Shown piece after piece: positions 31,500 through 44,021 of a DNA stretch of 64,000 nucleotides; position 1 is the stretch's first letter, and each line of letters begins with the position of its first letter. Source of the DNA: Isoetes taiwanensis. Lineage: Eukaryota; Streptophyta; Lycopodiopsida; Isoetales; Isoetaceae. The DNA is taken from the NCBI GenBank assembly GCA_021234155.1, contig JAJEKV010000011.1:20042677-20106676 (forward strand). The letters are read 5' to 3'. Below the pieces are notes generated by a model. It was not told the origin of the DNA. It saw only the letters and a list, made by a program, of their open reading frames with translations, and ran no database searches. A program made the position numbers and the translations under genes.

Positions 31500-33145
31500 T
31501 GTGACGGTCCAAGGGAATATACGCCATAAATACGATATTCCCTCGATCCGCCACCATACAAGTCTATCTTTATAGCCTTGTATACCATAGATTGTGGCAC
31601 TAGGGGGCATGGCTAAGTTATTCTCATAACTTAGCCAACCATAGGTTAAGCCATTATCCACGTGGCCTTAACCTATTGGGGCACCGCCACACAGGACTCA
31701 CCCGATTGGTGCCACGTGGCATCCTAGGTGGACCTAACTTATATAGGCATAAACCCTAACCCTAGACCTCTTTCCAGCCCTAGCACCCCGAGACTCACCT
31801 ACATGTTCGAAACCCCGTTTCGAACATCGCTCGCTAGGCATAGGCATGGTGCAAAGCAGCTGGCCAGGTAGACCCGTTCTTGGAGTAGGAACAGCAGCTT
31901 GTGAGTCGAAGACCATGGAGGCGCCCGGATCTGGAGGGAGAGCATCAGGAGCAGGTATGTAGGATAGTAGTTGTGATAGCTCATCTGGGCTTAGCATTCC
32001 AGGTGTGCTAGTATTTTGTGTCTAGAGTAGAGCCATCCTAGACCCCATATTCAACATCTTGAACCCTAATCAAGGAACCCTAACTGTTAGTTAGTTGTAT
32101 GATTAGGTTAAGATGTTCCTCTTATGATTATTCTCATGATGTGATGATTATATGATGTTGGTTGATCATGTTTGCTCCTCTTGTATCGGGAAGGGGGGTA
32201 GAGACCTAGGGCCATATGTAGTATGTTCCTAGAGTAGATCCCTTAGTTCCTATTAGTTGCAGCCTCAGGCATAGGAGCCCACCAGCTGCTATTGAGGCTA
32301 TGATATGACTCAGCACTGATAACGGGGCTAGAGGGAAAGTGGAGGGAGGATCCCCCTCCGAAAGTGGGGGCTTCGGGGATCCCATAGTGGGCTAGGGCTT
32401 ATGGTCGGGTCACTTCGCGGTGGGGCGAGCATGGGTCCCACACCTCCCCGGGGCAATGGTGTTGCCCCCCTCTTCCCTGAGCTGCAAGTGTTGGCTTGGC
32501 TCTCGCTTTTAGGGGTTCGGGGGTACGAATCGTGTGTCGCCATCGATTCTCTCTCCCAGCCACGCACCTCTAGACCCCGGAAGGGGAGATGCAACCCTTC
32601 CCTCCTCATCCGGACCAGGGAGATGCAACCTGGAGTAGTCCCGATGGGTGATGCCATGGGATTGCGATCCCAAGGCTAGAGTCCCGCCGAGCCCCATCTA
32701 GCCCATCCGCAGTATGCACGGGAGGGGCGGATGGAGTGGTCAACCCTAGCCATTGTTCTATGCCAGCCCTGCGCCATCGCCATGACTCGGTGCTTATCTT
32801 GAGGCCTAGCCGGGTCAGTCACCCTCCTTACGAGTCCGAGCCGGGTAGGAGCTCTCCCCGCTTTATGGTTTGTGATTATCATCTATGCATTGGTTTATGT
32901 GCGATGCACTACCCTCCGAGGTAGTATTTGTATATGTTTTATGCTAGTTCTGACGTGTTATCGCTTCCGCTGTTATAGGAGCCCATAGGGGAAGGGCGCG
33001 CAAGACACCTTCGTGTTCCCTTCCCGCACTAGGAGTTCTCTCAGAGTGCGGGGTAGACGAAGGGCCCATGCGGTTGATGAGCCGGATGGGGGATTTCCTG
33101 CCGAGGGTACGGCCGGGCGCCGTATGTTTAGCAGGGAGCGTCACA
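31500..33145 (+). repeat. 3' LTR of chromovirus
   Basis: The LTR is 1646 bp, colinear with the 5' LTR. The most divergent part is 31796-31950, where small indels cluster in GC-rich runs. Terminal TGTGACG and CGTCACA are intact. Confidence 0.95.
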
Positions 33146-33150
33146 CCATT
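33146..33150. repeat. Right target-site duplication of chromovirus
   Basis: CCATT follows the terminal CGTCACA and matches 19959-19963. Confidence 0.92.
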
Positions 33151-33361
33151 CTGTTGATAGTGAGTGCACTGCTTTGATGTTTGCGCGGTGCCACTGCATC
33201 GCTTGGACAACATCTGCATGCCTCACTACATCTTGGAGGATATGCTTGAAATAGATGGATTATATCCTTATTTGCTCTTGGATTCTCATATCTTCTACTT
33301 CAGTTTTTTCAGGTCCAAACCTTGGGCTCCAAATATTCAAGGAAAAATCTATCCTGTCTGT

Positions 33362-33880
33362 CTATGCATACTATGATTGCTCAATCTCTGCGTTTTAATG
33401 TGGCGAAGAGCTTTAACCAGGTAATACAAAAAAACTTCACCAGATCATGTATTACTCAAGTCCTATGATTACAGGAGCTCTTATCGGGATTGTTTTGTCA
33501 GTAGTTGTGGTAGCAGATTGGCTAGGGATGAAGCCAGAATGGGCAGGTAAGTGGCCTTCAGCATGATCCAATCATTGTTGTAAAGTTTTGTTCTTAGATT
33601 ACCATGTCTATTATTTTCTTTTGTTTAATTGAACAAGCTCAGCCTCCCTGTATGTTTGCCATGCATACCATGATTGCTCAGACTCTATATTTTTGCGTGC
33701 AGACATATACCATGATTCTTAGACTCTGTATTTTTCTGTGTAGAAGAACTTTAATCAGTAAAAACAAAATAATCTCTAGAAGACATGCATTACTTAAGCC
33801 CTAGTAGATCAATTGCTATATTCTTACAAAAGCTCTTATTGGACTTGTTTGCTATTAGTTGTGGTAGCAGCTTGGCTGTG
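33362..33880. repeat. Diverged local duplication
   Basis: The block at about 33362-33530 (tatgcatactatgattgctca ... ggtagcagattggcta) is repeated with many changes at about 33660-33880 (catgcataccatgattgctca ... ggtagcagcttggctg). No coding signal is shared. Confidence 0.65.
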
Positions 33881-34788
33881 GATGGATATCAATGGGGATG
33901 CCTATCACTTAGAGAAACTAGTTGCATATGATGTTTGTATAGACCCCTTTAGATTTGATATTATATAGACAGAGTATGGTTGATTGCACATTTGTGTGAA
34001 TTACTGCTATTGAGAGTCCATCACTATGCCTCTATCATCATTCTGGCCCAAATCGATTCTACAGAAGTGGTAAATCATCTAAGTTGCATTTCAAAAAATT
34101 AAAGTCGCGCCCTTGCATTTGCATTTGTTTTTTACTAAAGCATTTTTTAGACTATGCTGGAGGTTTCATGTTAGCTACAGAAAGCCAAATACTTTTGATC
34201 AAAGGAGGTACTGGGAAAAAAATAATTGGTAGCTGGTTCTTTCTGCATGTGATTTTCTTTTAGCAAAGTGATGCCTATTTGGGCATGCATGAAGGTTGTA
34301 GAGGTATATAAAAAGCAAATATGGCAGAAGCTTATCATTCTTAGCCAGCTACAAAACCAAAGAAAGTAGAAAGTTGTCTAATGCAGGTTTTACATGATGG
34401 AATTTTTGCAATAAAAAAGATTAGATAGGAAAAGATGAGCACTTGGTGGTTTCAAAGTTCTTTTACAGAGCTCTTGAGGTTAAAGCTTGCTTGCCCTCCT
34501 TTTTATCTTGTTTTCTATAAGATTTCTTATACATAGTTCTTACATAATAGTTTGAACTTGGATAATCTGCGTTGTTGTCATGCTTGAGGTGAGGTAAAGT
34601 TTTGATATTCTTGCGATGTGGTAGTTTATAATAAACATTCAACTGAATTTTCCTCCCCCTCTAGAGGGCTAGAGTGCAAACATTCTTCCTCCTTTCTTTT
34701 GCAGCATTTGATGCTTTTTTTCTGTATCTAGCAAAAGAGGCTACATCTTTAAAGGTCATGAAGGTAATAAGTATTTCTATCTGCATCA

Positions 34789-35045
34789 AGTTGTTTGCCA
34801 TAATCGTTGACTACATTGGAGGTTTAGATTGCAATCCAATATACATGTAGATATATTGATGACTTTTACCATTGTTTGGGCATTGTTTGTAGACAAGTGT
34901 AGAGCATGGATCATTATTGCTCAAATTGTTTGCCATAATCCTTGACTACCTTGGAGACTTAGAGTGCAATCCAGTATACATGTAGATATATTGACGACTT
35001 TTACCGTTGTTTGTAGAAAAGTTTAGAGCATGGATCATTACTGCT
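34789..35045. repeat. 135-bp tandem duplication
   Basis: ttgtttgccataatc starts at 34791 and again at 34926. Both copies run through atacatgtagatatattga to gcatggatcatta, with a small internal deletion in copy two. Confidence 0.8.
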
Positions 35046-36216
35046 ATGTGGTCTCTTCCCGATGGCTAATGATGTTTTATTATGCAAAAAGTACTTTTTG
35101 CTATACTTTGGAAATCGTAGTGACTTATTGAATTAAGGGAAAGGTATGGAAGAGAGGATATAGTTATGACGACATGAATTCAACAATGTAGATTGATTAC
35201 TTTCTCGACAAGTTTCAATGCAAGGCAATATTCTACATTTTTTAGTGGAAGTGCATTTGTTCATTTGCTAAAGTGTTTTTGTTTGTATGTTGAAGTGAAT
35301 AGATCATTGTGTCTTATGAACTTTTTTGTATTTGGTGGTCTCAATGCATTCTTACTATAGCCACGAATGCTTTAGACAAAAGAAATGGTAAAAATGCCAC
35401 TTGCTCCTTTGAGTTTTGACAGAATGCACGAGCTTATACTTGGTATGTTGTTTTGTGCTCTAGTTGAAAAGCCTCTTGGTCTCATTTTCTAATGCTTATA
35501 CTTCCATTAGTTTGTATAATAATCTACAACAAGTGGGTTCAGTAGATTTATTGTAGGTTTGATAGTAGCTTATTGGCAATGGACGCCTCCATACCTCTAC
35601 AAAATATTGATAAAGTCTCAAACTTCTAATAATCTTCTGAATGGACATTTTTGGTAGGTTGCATTTGAGAAGAAAACATTTCATTTTCTATGTTAGAAGC
35701 AAAAACTAAGCATTTTCAAATCACCTTCTACTTTATATGCCTGCCTCAATATTTCAATCATTGTTGAATGGGTAGCTAATGATTGTCATTGTAGCATTCA
35801 AAATCATGTAGAAGTCTAGATGCACAAAAAGCATTGCAATCTTGAAATGTCCTTCATGAAGAGTTAACAGTTAAAATATGTAGCAAGATCTAGCCAAGAG
35901 ATAAATAGTATAACATTAACAAACTCGATGTCGTGTTTGTGGCCTCTAAATAAGTTGCACCTATAAGCAGTCCCAAGTAGGTCAACTAAAACCTACCCAC
36001 ACCTGATAAACTACAAAGACAGACAGAATAAGAATCTAATGGAGAATTGTATTGATGAATATATGATCAGTGGACAAGCCCCAATGTAGCTATGGGAATA
36101 GACAAAAAATGAACGGTTACTACTGTAACATGGTGACTCTTTAAACCTGTGTTTGCCAGATCATCAATCCGGGAAAGATGTCAAATCATCCTTTCCAACA
36201 ATAACCACCTTTTTAG

Positions 36217-36395
36217 CATCATGTCAAATACAAAATTGCAAATCCAAACATTTATACCATATGCAACAAGACAAATGTAAGGAATCAAGTTCAATTCTCA
36301 CAATTGTTTCAATACTGAACCCTCCTCTCCCCCCATCAAATAAACAAAAAAGAAGGAAAAAAAATCTATATACCACTACTAAAAACTTCTAAAGA
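36217..36395 (+). repeat. Dispersed repeat, copy 1
   Basis: Starts catcatgtcaaata and ends actactaaaaacttct. It aligns in the same orientation with 40535-40738, including accatatg.. acaagacaa.tgtaaggaatcaa and a pyrimidine-rich middle. The pair is 4.3 kb apart and is of unknown type. Confidence 0.65.
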
Positions 36396-37150
36396 AACAA
36401 GGTGCTGCGCACGAGGGGTTGCCCTTCGATGGCGTGAAAGTGTGTTTTCATGGTTTCTGTTTTTCCAAGTTCTTAAGATTAATGTTGTTTACTCTTCGTA
36501 TTTTAGCTTGTTACTATCGAAAGAATTATATGTTCCCCATTATGATATTTTGAATGCCACAATTTTTCAATAAAATACAAGCTTATATGGCATTGCCATG
36601 ATATCAGATTGTTCCTATCAATGCAAGGTGTTAATTTCATTGAAGAAGAAAAACTAATTGTATGTGCAAGAGAGTCCACCGAAATTTTCGGTGTTACATC
36701 ATGTGTTCTTGGAACAATAATGAAAAAGTCTCATTACATTTCGAGAGCAAACAACAAAGAACATTGAATGCTCCCTTGCAACTGACCATACTCCAATTGA
36801 CTTGATGGTTATCACACTTATGGTGATGATTTATATCACATTTTCAATGTGTAAAATCTCAATTGGAAAGCCATTATTAAAATTGTATCCTTTTCAATGA
36901 AGAGCTATTTCGTCTATAGACAGCAATGTCACGAGGGCTCAATAGCTGTGGGATAGCTGTGGGAACAACGAGTCGCCCTAGCAAAGGGCAAAAAAAAAAG
37001 GCAAGGTATAAACTACATGCATTGCAGAAAATTGTGAACACAACTCATTGGATAAAGCAAGTGTGTCCAAAATAGATTAATTACACAAGAGCCCTCCCAT
37101 ACAAGTTTATTTAATCCAACATCTATGTTCCATATAAATTACCTGGCACC

Positions 37151-37250
37151 CACCATTAACAAGTTCTTTTGGATCCATAATTGTATTTCATAGATATATG
37201 GAGCCACCCTTAACAAGTTTTTTTCAATCCAAGAATTGTGTTTCATAGAT
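37151..37250. repeat. Short tandem duplication (~55 bp)
   Basis: ccaccattaacaagttctttt ... ttgtatttcatagata is followed by ccacccttaacaagttttttt ... ttgtgtttcatagatt. Confidence 0.65.
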
Positions 37251-37914
37251 TATCTTGTATACAAATATCCCTGGCAGACGCCATTAGAGAGAGGCCGAAA
37301 ATGCAATTGCTTGCACAGTAAGGTTCAGTAAAATGCAATTTTAACGGACGGGTGAAAATCTCGTAACATTCTTAAAAAAAAATTGCCACTTTGGCATCAA
37401 AGGTCGCGAACCTGAAATGCATTTAACTAAACTTCAAATGTAAGAGCTTCCTGAGATTTTTTCCTCCCTCTTTTTGTATGAACACAATTTTGGGATAAGA
37501 AATTATATCCGAAATGGGAATGCTGAAAGTAAATTATTGGAACGCTTAATTATGAGTGCGAGACCACAGCTTTAGTCAAACTATAACTTTGTAGATTTAA
37601 TTTGTAATTGCCGCGATATGTCTCAACAACAAATGAGAATCAAATGACGTTTGGAAATAATACCGAGCTACAAATGACTGCAAGCTATTTCTCACAACTA
37701 TGACCGATGGATGCACAAAAGCAATTGTCCCTAGATGGACGAGCTTAGTTGTTTGTGCTAAAACACTTGGTATTTGTCAGTAATAAGCTGTGTCCTCACT
37801 GTAAACTTTACATCATCTCCATTCTGTATCTGGTTCACACTTGCAACCTGCAATGTACAGTAAAGCCATGTATAATATATTTGATACTAATATTGCCAGA
37901 ACATAATACAGTAC

Positions 37915-38822
37915 CTTTATATTGCAGAATGTTCTTGGAGAGGTGAACCTGACATCAACTGGGAAAAATATAGATGGATCTACATGATACCAACAATAAG
38001 ATATCAGAGTGGGGTAAAGATTAGGTTCATATGCAACCAATGATGCCTACATTCTGTTGGTACTATCAATAAGGTCAATTGACCATTCCAATATTGCCTT
38101 GGGCATATATTGAGACCATAATATTCCATGAGAACAAGTTTTTTGAGAGAAGCTACTGCTCAGCTTCCTACATATTTCAGCATGTACTGATCTAACTTTA
38201 TTCTGTTCTCGACCTATGCAACATCTAAGGGAGGGACGAGTGTAATGTAAATGTACAGTCCTATGTTGCGCATACGTTTGCACTCATCTTCAAATAGATT
38301 GGTAATGGCGAGTCTTGATCCGAACATTTGGGGATTTTCATATCTATCTGCACCTCCTGTTGCACAGATTCGATCTCGTCGTTGATCATGATAGCATAGG
38401 ACCTAAGTGCTTCATTCCCTGATGTAAAAGATATATGATCCCATTATCATTGATTAAGATGAGTCTTAAGCAAACCAAATCCATCTTTAGTGTCTGCTAT
38501 CAAAGTAGAACAATTGCCTTAAATGATTGTCTTGCCAAGACAAAAGAAACAGCCTGCTTTTTATCATAGACAAGCTAGCTTTAAGATTTAAGCAGAGAAT
38601 AAATCCAGCACTTACCATCAGATATCAGTTTTAATTCACGATCTGGTGTTTGTGGGCATCCAGCAATTTGAAATGAGCACTTGCTTCTAGTGCTGCATGT
38701 TTTTCTTGATGTCATATCATCTCCATATAATTCTGACAGTGCCTCAGTATTATTGCCCTCTTTTGAAGGCAAATTACCTGCATGCCAGTTCTTTCTTACT
38801 GCCACAATTGGGCCATCCATGG
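37915..38822 (-). pseudogene. Three-exon unknown gene segment
   Basis: Exon A (38822-38616) reads MDGPIVAVRKNWHAG ... RELKLISD and ends at a GTAAGT donor. Exon B (38418-38276) is preceded by ttttacatcag, joins in frame (GNEALRSYAIMINDEIE) and ends before GTATGC. Exon C (38202-37915) begins after aacag, keeps phase 0 (VRSVHAEICRKLSSSFSQKT), continues WSQYMPKAILEWSIDLIDST, then meets a TAG at 38049-38047 and goes on in the same frame (AYEPNLYPTLISYCWYHVD, PSIFFPVDVRFTSPRTF). Three consistent phases over two introns (197 and 73 bp) argue for a real gene. The TAG argues for recent loss, an unseen intron or an error. I recognise no family. Upstream exons probably lie at 39731-39934 and beyond. Confidence 0.5.
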
Positions 38823-39730
38823 CTGAAGTAAATATAATATATCCCTCTTGCTAGAATATCCAAAACAGGCAAGTTTTCTGGCTCTTTAGTCTTTTTCACA
38901 GACGAATCCCTTCAAATCACCAAAATTCTTTGCTTCTGTGCTTCCTTATATCCAACACATGTGAATATAATGATCCTGCTTTTTCATAGCGCAAAAGACA
39001 TAATTCTTGGCTTCGCTCCCTTGTACAGCACAATAGAATGAATAACGGAAAATTCTTTTAGGGATAGAAGAATCTATTCGACAATCTATTGCAAGCATGT
39101 GATTTCTTCTCCTATGTTGCTTTATACCTAGAAACATGGTATCAAATAACAGAGCAAGGATATAATATAGATTGTAAAGCCTGCGCATTTTCTCACATGC
39201 AGTCTAGGAAATAAAGTAGACAGCCAAAATCCGGCTGAAAGCTTCTGTTAGATTCAAATAAATGCCACAGGAAAGACTGCACCATTGATATACTATATTT
39301 CTAGAAAACAAAAACAACATGGGATATTTCTTATTTGCATGTCAGATATCCAGCCAGAAAAGCTAAAATCTTACAAGGTGTCATTAAAGGCATGGGGTCT
39401 CGAAAAATTCAAGCTGATAAAGATGCACGAAGAAACAAACAGGGGAAGGAAATGCAGGACTGCCGGAATGCGGACAGTAAATCTGACCACAGTAACTTAT
39501 GCATAGTCTGGTATGTAAAGAAAAGTTGCACTTTGACCTGCACATCATTACCATTTTCTCAGGTAAACATGATATAGCATACCATGCGCAATGCAAAAAT
39601 TACCTAATCATCATGTCATGGATGAGAATTTGTGGAGGCAAAACGAACCAGCTAAGGCACCAAATCGGTAAAACAGAGAAAAAGAAAGTATTAACGTAAG
39701 TTAAACTGGAAAACTATGCATCAAACGCAC

Positions 39731-39934
39731 CTTATGAGCAGAATGAGTAATAAATGTGACAGAATAATGTGACCGCGCCTTGGCAAGAGCAGCTGCTGCT
39801 ACCTGCACTGGCACTGAATTAACATAGTGCATACAAGAAGATTCGATTCTTAATCGAACATGAAGGAGTTGCTTCACCAAGCTTTGCAGCTCATCAAATA
39901 GCTTGCTCCTGGCTTCTAGATACTCTGTTTCTTG
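39731..39934 (-). CDS. Candidate upstream exon of unknown gene
   Basis: Between a TTTAATAG acceptor-like site and a GTGCGT donor, the frame reads ETEYLEARSKLFDELQSLVK, then LLHVRLRIESSCMHYVNS and AAAALAKARSHYSVTFITHS. It looks like real helical protein, with Leu heptads, and it is on the same strand as the exons at 37915-38822. A further possible exon (40099-39984, starting MMESRSPAGTSTEMGK and ending at a GTAATT donor) lies upstream, but its phase does not fit this acceptor, so the 5' structure is unresolved. No family is recognised. Confidence 0.42.
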
Positions 39935-40534
39935 CTATTAAATCTAATTTCTTGCTTGAATCCAAAACGCCCTGTAAAATTACCTTGTTCTGATCACCTG
40001 GGTCTTAAACCGAGCAATCCCTACCAGATTTCTTTCCCTGGTCATTTGGGTTTTTCCCATCTCTGTGCTTGTCCCTGCGGGACTTCTTGATTCCATCATC
40101 TGCGCCAAGCCAAAACTTTGCTCTTTTTCTACCATCTCTTAGAAGCCGAAGATCTGAAAAGCTTCTTGAATAAGAATGCGTTATAGCGAGGACCCAGCAC
40201 CGGTATGCCAGTTTCGAAAGTGGCTGCCACCAACAGCGGCCACCGCCAGTTTACCTCCGATATCAAGTTTTTAGCAGTCATTGGCATATTCCAGGCATAT
40301 ATTGGCACATACCTGGAATATGCCATAAACCCACATAAACAAGGGCTTGCCCCCCTAGGGGCAACCCAAAAAATAATTATACATTGTGTTAAAACATTTT
40401 CTACATAGTTATATTGATATTCAATGTTGCACAGATTTACAGGAATAATTTCTTAGTATATGTCTAAGTCCCACAAGTCAACCCTTATTTATGTTAATGC
40501 CCACCCTACATACTTATACCTCCCTTCCTTTTCA

Positions 40535-40738
40535 CCATCATGTCAAATATAAAAATTGCAAATTCAACTATTTATACCATATGTGACAAGACAATTGTAA
40601 GGAATCAACTTCAATTCTCACAGTTGTTTCAATCTGAAAACCAAGACCTCCTCTCCCGCACCCAAATATATATAAAAAATAAGAAAATCAAAACAAAAGA
40701 ACTGCATACCACTACTAAAACTTCTACACAAAAAGGAG
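40535..40738 (+). repeat. Dispersed repeat, copy 2
   Basis: Diverged direct copy of 36217-36395, with an added AT-rich insert near 40668. Confidence 0.65.
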
Positions 40739-40939
40739 TTATATACATGTAGCATCAAAACAACGATGTCGAAACATGCAATGGATTGGATCGCTTCTAG
40801 GTAAGGATGCATGTGTAGCACACATATTTAACAACTTTATGTCTACTCAGACTAGAATTGTATTTATGCCCGACAACGCCAGACACCCATTACTAGTAAT
40901 AGTGTTATTTTCAGCTACCCAGTGGTCTAAAAAACCTGC

Positions 40940-40940
<1 letters not shown>

Positions 40941-41025
<85 letters not shown>
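40941..41025. repeat. TTA microsatellite, tail of minus-strand LINE
   Basis: About 28 uninterrupted TTA units. On the minus strand this is a TAA run directly after the 3' end of the LINE at 41026-41578, so it is most likely the LINE's simple-repeat tail, perhaps expanded. The poly-Asn and poly-Leu frames across it are artefacts. Confidence 0.85.
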
Positions 41026-41578
41026 GTCTATTGCTCACTTGGGCTTCGAGAGGCCATGGAGCACATGAACAACTGTTTACAATTTTAGCATCAAGGCACG
41101 GTGTGCATCCACCGCCCTTATATAAGGACCTAATGCCATTGGTGGTAAAGAATAAAAATAATACGCGTCTCTTTGCTTTTGTATCCCAAAGTTTTGTCTA
41201 ATATGTGCATATTCAGAGCATACTAAGAAAACATGGCGCTCATCTTCAACTTGTCCTGCTCTGCACAATTTACATGTACGATCTTCCACTGGAATTTTTG
41301 CCCATCTGCCAATTTCAATTTCCGCCTGTGTGACCCATGTCCGTACCTGGCAATAAGTCTCCTTTGTATCTTAGATATATTCGCCTTCAGATATAACTGG
41401 CTCTCATATGTGATCATATGGTTAACATTTGTCTGATATTCCAATATCCTTTTCCCCGGAATAGCCCATAGCTTATCCACTGCTGCCTTTTCGAGCATGG
41501 CCCGGACCTCTTGTTTTTCAAGTGGCCATGTACTGCCAATGCCCCCATCTGATTGCCCACGCCTGCAGGCCTCTACAC
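41026..41578 (-). pseudogene. LINE ORF2 C-terminal fragment
   Basis: The minus strand reads LEKQEVRAMLEKAAVDKLW, SQLYLKANISKIQRRLIARY, KLADGQKFQWKI and, after a frameshift near 41285, VEDRTCKLCRAGQVEDERH with VFLVC. This Cys/His cluster and its order match the LINE at 16888-17697, so both belong to one family with microsatellite tails. The LINE is cut at 41579 by the LTR of a minus-strand chromovirus. Upstream LINE sequence was not found on the far side, so either the other flank was lost or the element was truncated. Confidence 0.75.
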
Positions 41579-43141
41579 TGTGACGTCCCCTACTCGTATA
41601 TGGTGCACCCACCGTATACAAACAGGAGTTCTTCCCCCACACCAGCTCCATGCGATCTGGGGGCCCTCCACATATCACTGCACCCGTAACGAGTCCCAGT
41701 GGGAAGAGTGAAGGTGTCATTCTACCCCGTCTCCCTCAGGGCCTACCTAGCTGCGGAAGCGTAAACATACATGTCAGTAGCACATACATCAACATCCTGT
41801 GACCATCTCGAAGGATGGTCCTCCTCATATCTGCATAGACAAAGATCAGCACATCACATAGGGGATCCTACCCAAGGCTCGGACTCAAAGGATGGTGGCG
41901 GCTTGGGTCTCCGAGTTAAGTTGCGGGCGGAATTCATGGCAATGGAGTTGGGCTGGCATAAGAACATGGCATAGGGTTGTCCACTCCATCCGCCCCTCCT
42001 GTGCATACTTTGCGAGTAGGCTGAAAAGTGTCGGGACTGGCCAGTAGCCATGGGATGCATAGCCAAGGGGCTATTCACGGTCTCATCCTCCCGGTTCCGA
42101 TGGGGCGGTAGGGATCACTCCCTCCGAGAGATCTACATGCTGACTCAAGGTGACTAGAGGGCCCTTTGCCTCATGTCGACTGAACCCACTGGAAAGTGTA
42201 CACCACTTCCGCGGTGTCGAGCCCATGCCTTACCCACTTTCGGTGGTAAGCCATTGGACCTAGTCACAATGATCCCCTTGGGCTTTACACACCCGGGGGA
42301 ATCGTTCAGAGTCGAGAACATGAACCTCCTTCTTAGCCCGCCCGCCCCTTCACCCACAACCGGTGTGGCTCTTGTACCTGAGGCGAATCTACAAGTGTGC
42401 TAGAGAGGCTACTCTAGGAGCATCAACTACAAGCTTTAGGGCCTCTACCCCCTTCCCAATACAAGGAGTTCACAGAGATACATCATCCAAATACATCCTG
42501 AGGAAGAAGAACTAAAGAACTAGATCTAATCATAGGGTTAGGTTCTTTTAGTTAGTGTCCGAGATCTACGATCTAGATAGTTGCTATGGGCAATTTAATA
42601 GTCTAAACCTACTGATTCTATGACTAGAAGTCGGTTTAAGCTATTAAATTGACCAAATACCGATCCTTGAGTGGCTCCTCCCCACTGAGTTTCAACCATC
42701 CTGTTGAAATGAGCAAATTCGGGGAACCGATGGTGCAATTAAGCTAGGCGTCACGGGAGGCGGTTTTGGCTCTGGGGCAGCCAAAACCGAGCTCTAAAAC
42801 CCTAAGGACGAAAAACTAGCAAGCTAGGGTTTTCCTACCCTAAATAGACATGGGGTTTAGGCTAGGGTTTCCAATTACCCAATTTGGCATGTGGGATAAT
42901 TGGAAAGGCCCCACTTGCCTTTAATGGCTAGGTGGCAAAATATGCCAACATGGAAAGGTGTGCCCTCATTCATGTGCACATGTGCACATTAATAATATAT
43001 GAACACTCCTAGCAAGTTGCCCCTAGGGCTACTTACCTGGCTATCCGTTGGCGTACACGTCGGTCGGAGTGGCGGTAATGCAGCGTGTGGCGATCAAATA
43101 ATCGTCCCGGGACCGTTATCTTTGTCTTTGGAAACGTCACA
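41579..43141 (-). repeat. 3' LTR of minus-strand chromovirus relative
   Basis: On the minus strand it starts TGTGACG (43141) and ends CGTCACA... at 41579. It is 1563 bp and related to the LTRs at 19964 and 59581: the shared block ctccatccgcccctcc...gcatactttgcg lies near 41975-42015. A polypurine tract precedes it. It inserted into the LINE; the 5 bp to its left are TACAC, but no second copy was found. Confidence 0.88.
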
Positions 43142-43157
43142 TTCTCCCCCCACCTTG
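43142..43157 (-). other. Polypurine tract of minus-strand chromovirus
   Basis: Minus-strand CAAGGTGGGGGGAGAA abuts the LTR start, like AAGGGGGGGAGAA in the complete element. Confidence 0.85.
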
Positions 43158-43280
43158 AAATGATGTTTGTCGCGGCATGATCGTGGGTCTCCCCACCTTG
43201 GGATCTTCCTAATCTGCAATCACAATCAACGTGATGCATACAATATAATAGTTATACATTTACGGGATTACCCTTAAGGT

Positions 43281-43282
<2 letters not shown>

Positions 43283-43312
<30 letters not shown>
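43283..43312. repeat. Poly-T tract (30 bp)
   Basis: An uninterrupted T run (A on the minus strand) inside the 3' region of the minus-strand chromovirus. It could be a collapsed retroposon tail or slippage. Confidence 0.8.
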
Positions 43313-43314
<2 letters not shown>

Positions 43315-44021
43315 CACGTCATCATACTATGGAATACTTAACAATTCACAACATCATTAAACAAGGTATTCACTATCTTAAGTTAGACAAAATTTCAACA
43401 TTTCATATCTATAATTATTGTCCGAGGTACTCTTCATTCCTTGCAACACATTCCAACAAAACTTGTGTTGCAAGTCTTAAATCTTCGACCTCCTTGCCCC
43501 TCCCGAGGGCTCTCTTGGCCTGTGGTCGACACTACGTTAGTACCGCTTTAATTATTTAATAAATTTTGGTTATATGGTGACCACCCCACCTATCTACATG
43601 AATGCATGGCTAATCTCCCTGGGAAGAGGATGAATCTTCCATAATGGCCGTGGAGACAGTACCTATATGCCTATATGCAACATGCCTACACCTCTAGTTG
43701 CCCAGCGTGGAGGATATCCTTCTCGCGTGGGGGGCGTGAAGGATGGATTCCTCCTATCAAAGCATATATGGGGCTAAAGGTGCTTTCCCTATCAATGCAT
43801 TCCTTAATGACCTCTTTTCTCTCGAGGTCGTCTCCTTCCGTGGGACAGAAGTAGACTTTCTAATCTACCTTCCACTCGCCCAAGCGGAAACGCGGTCATG
43901 CCTACATTGACATTACACCACGCCCTAGAGATCACCGTAGTGGTCTCATCATCGGTAATAACGCATGTGACCCATACTAAGCATAGGTTGCATGCGTAGA
44001 TTAATCTATACAAGAATTAAC

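Larger units (their letters stand above)
19964..33145 (+). mobile_element. Complete chromovirus carrying two extra leader ORFs
   Basis: LTRs at 19964-21611 and 31500-33145 share TGTGACGG starts and GCGTCACA ends and are flanked by CCATT on both sides. A TGGTATCAGAGG primer site and an AAGGGGGGGAGAA polypurine tract are in place. The internal order is a histone H3-like frame, an unknown 510-aa frame, gag, protease, RT, RNase H, integrase and chromodomain, all on the plus strand. The total of 13,182 bp is long for a chromovirus because about 4.2 kb lies between primer site and gag. The LTR copies differ more than those of the Tat element, mostly by indels in GC-rich runs. Gag-pol is frameshifted, so this copy is probably defective. 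Confidence 0.95.
33881..37914. other. Largely non-coding region
   Basis: Apart from the tandem duplications listed separately, only short frames occur. The base composition is AT-rich. It may be intron or intergenic DNA of the minus-strand exon cluster that follows; I cannot decide which. Confidence 0.4.

Noticed and set aside
33151-36216. CRISPR-like or satellite array in the repeated stretches
   Set aside because: Only two-copy duplications were found, without regular spacers.
40847-41201. Frames with poly-Asn (minus) and poly-Leu (plus)
   Set aside because: They are produced by the TTA microsatellite; no codon or domain signal lies outside it.
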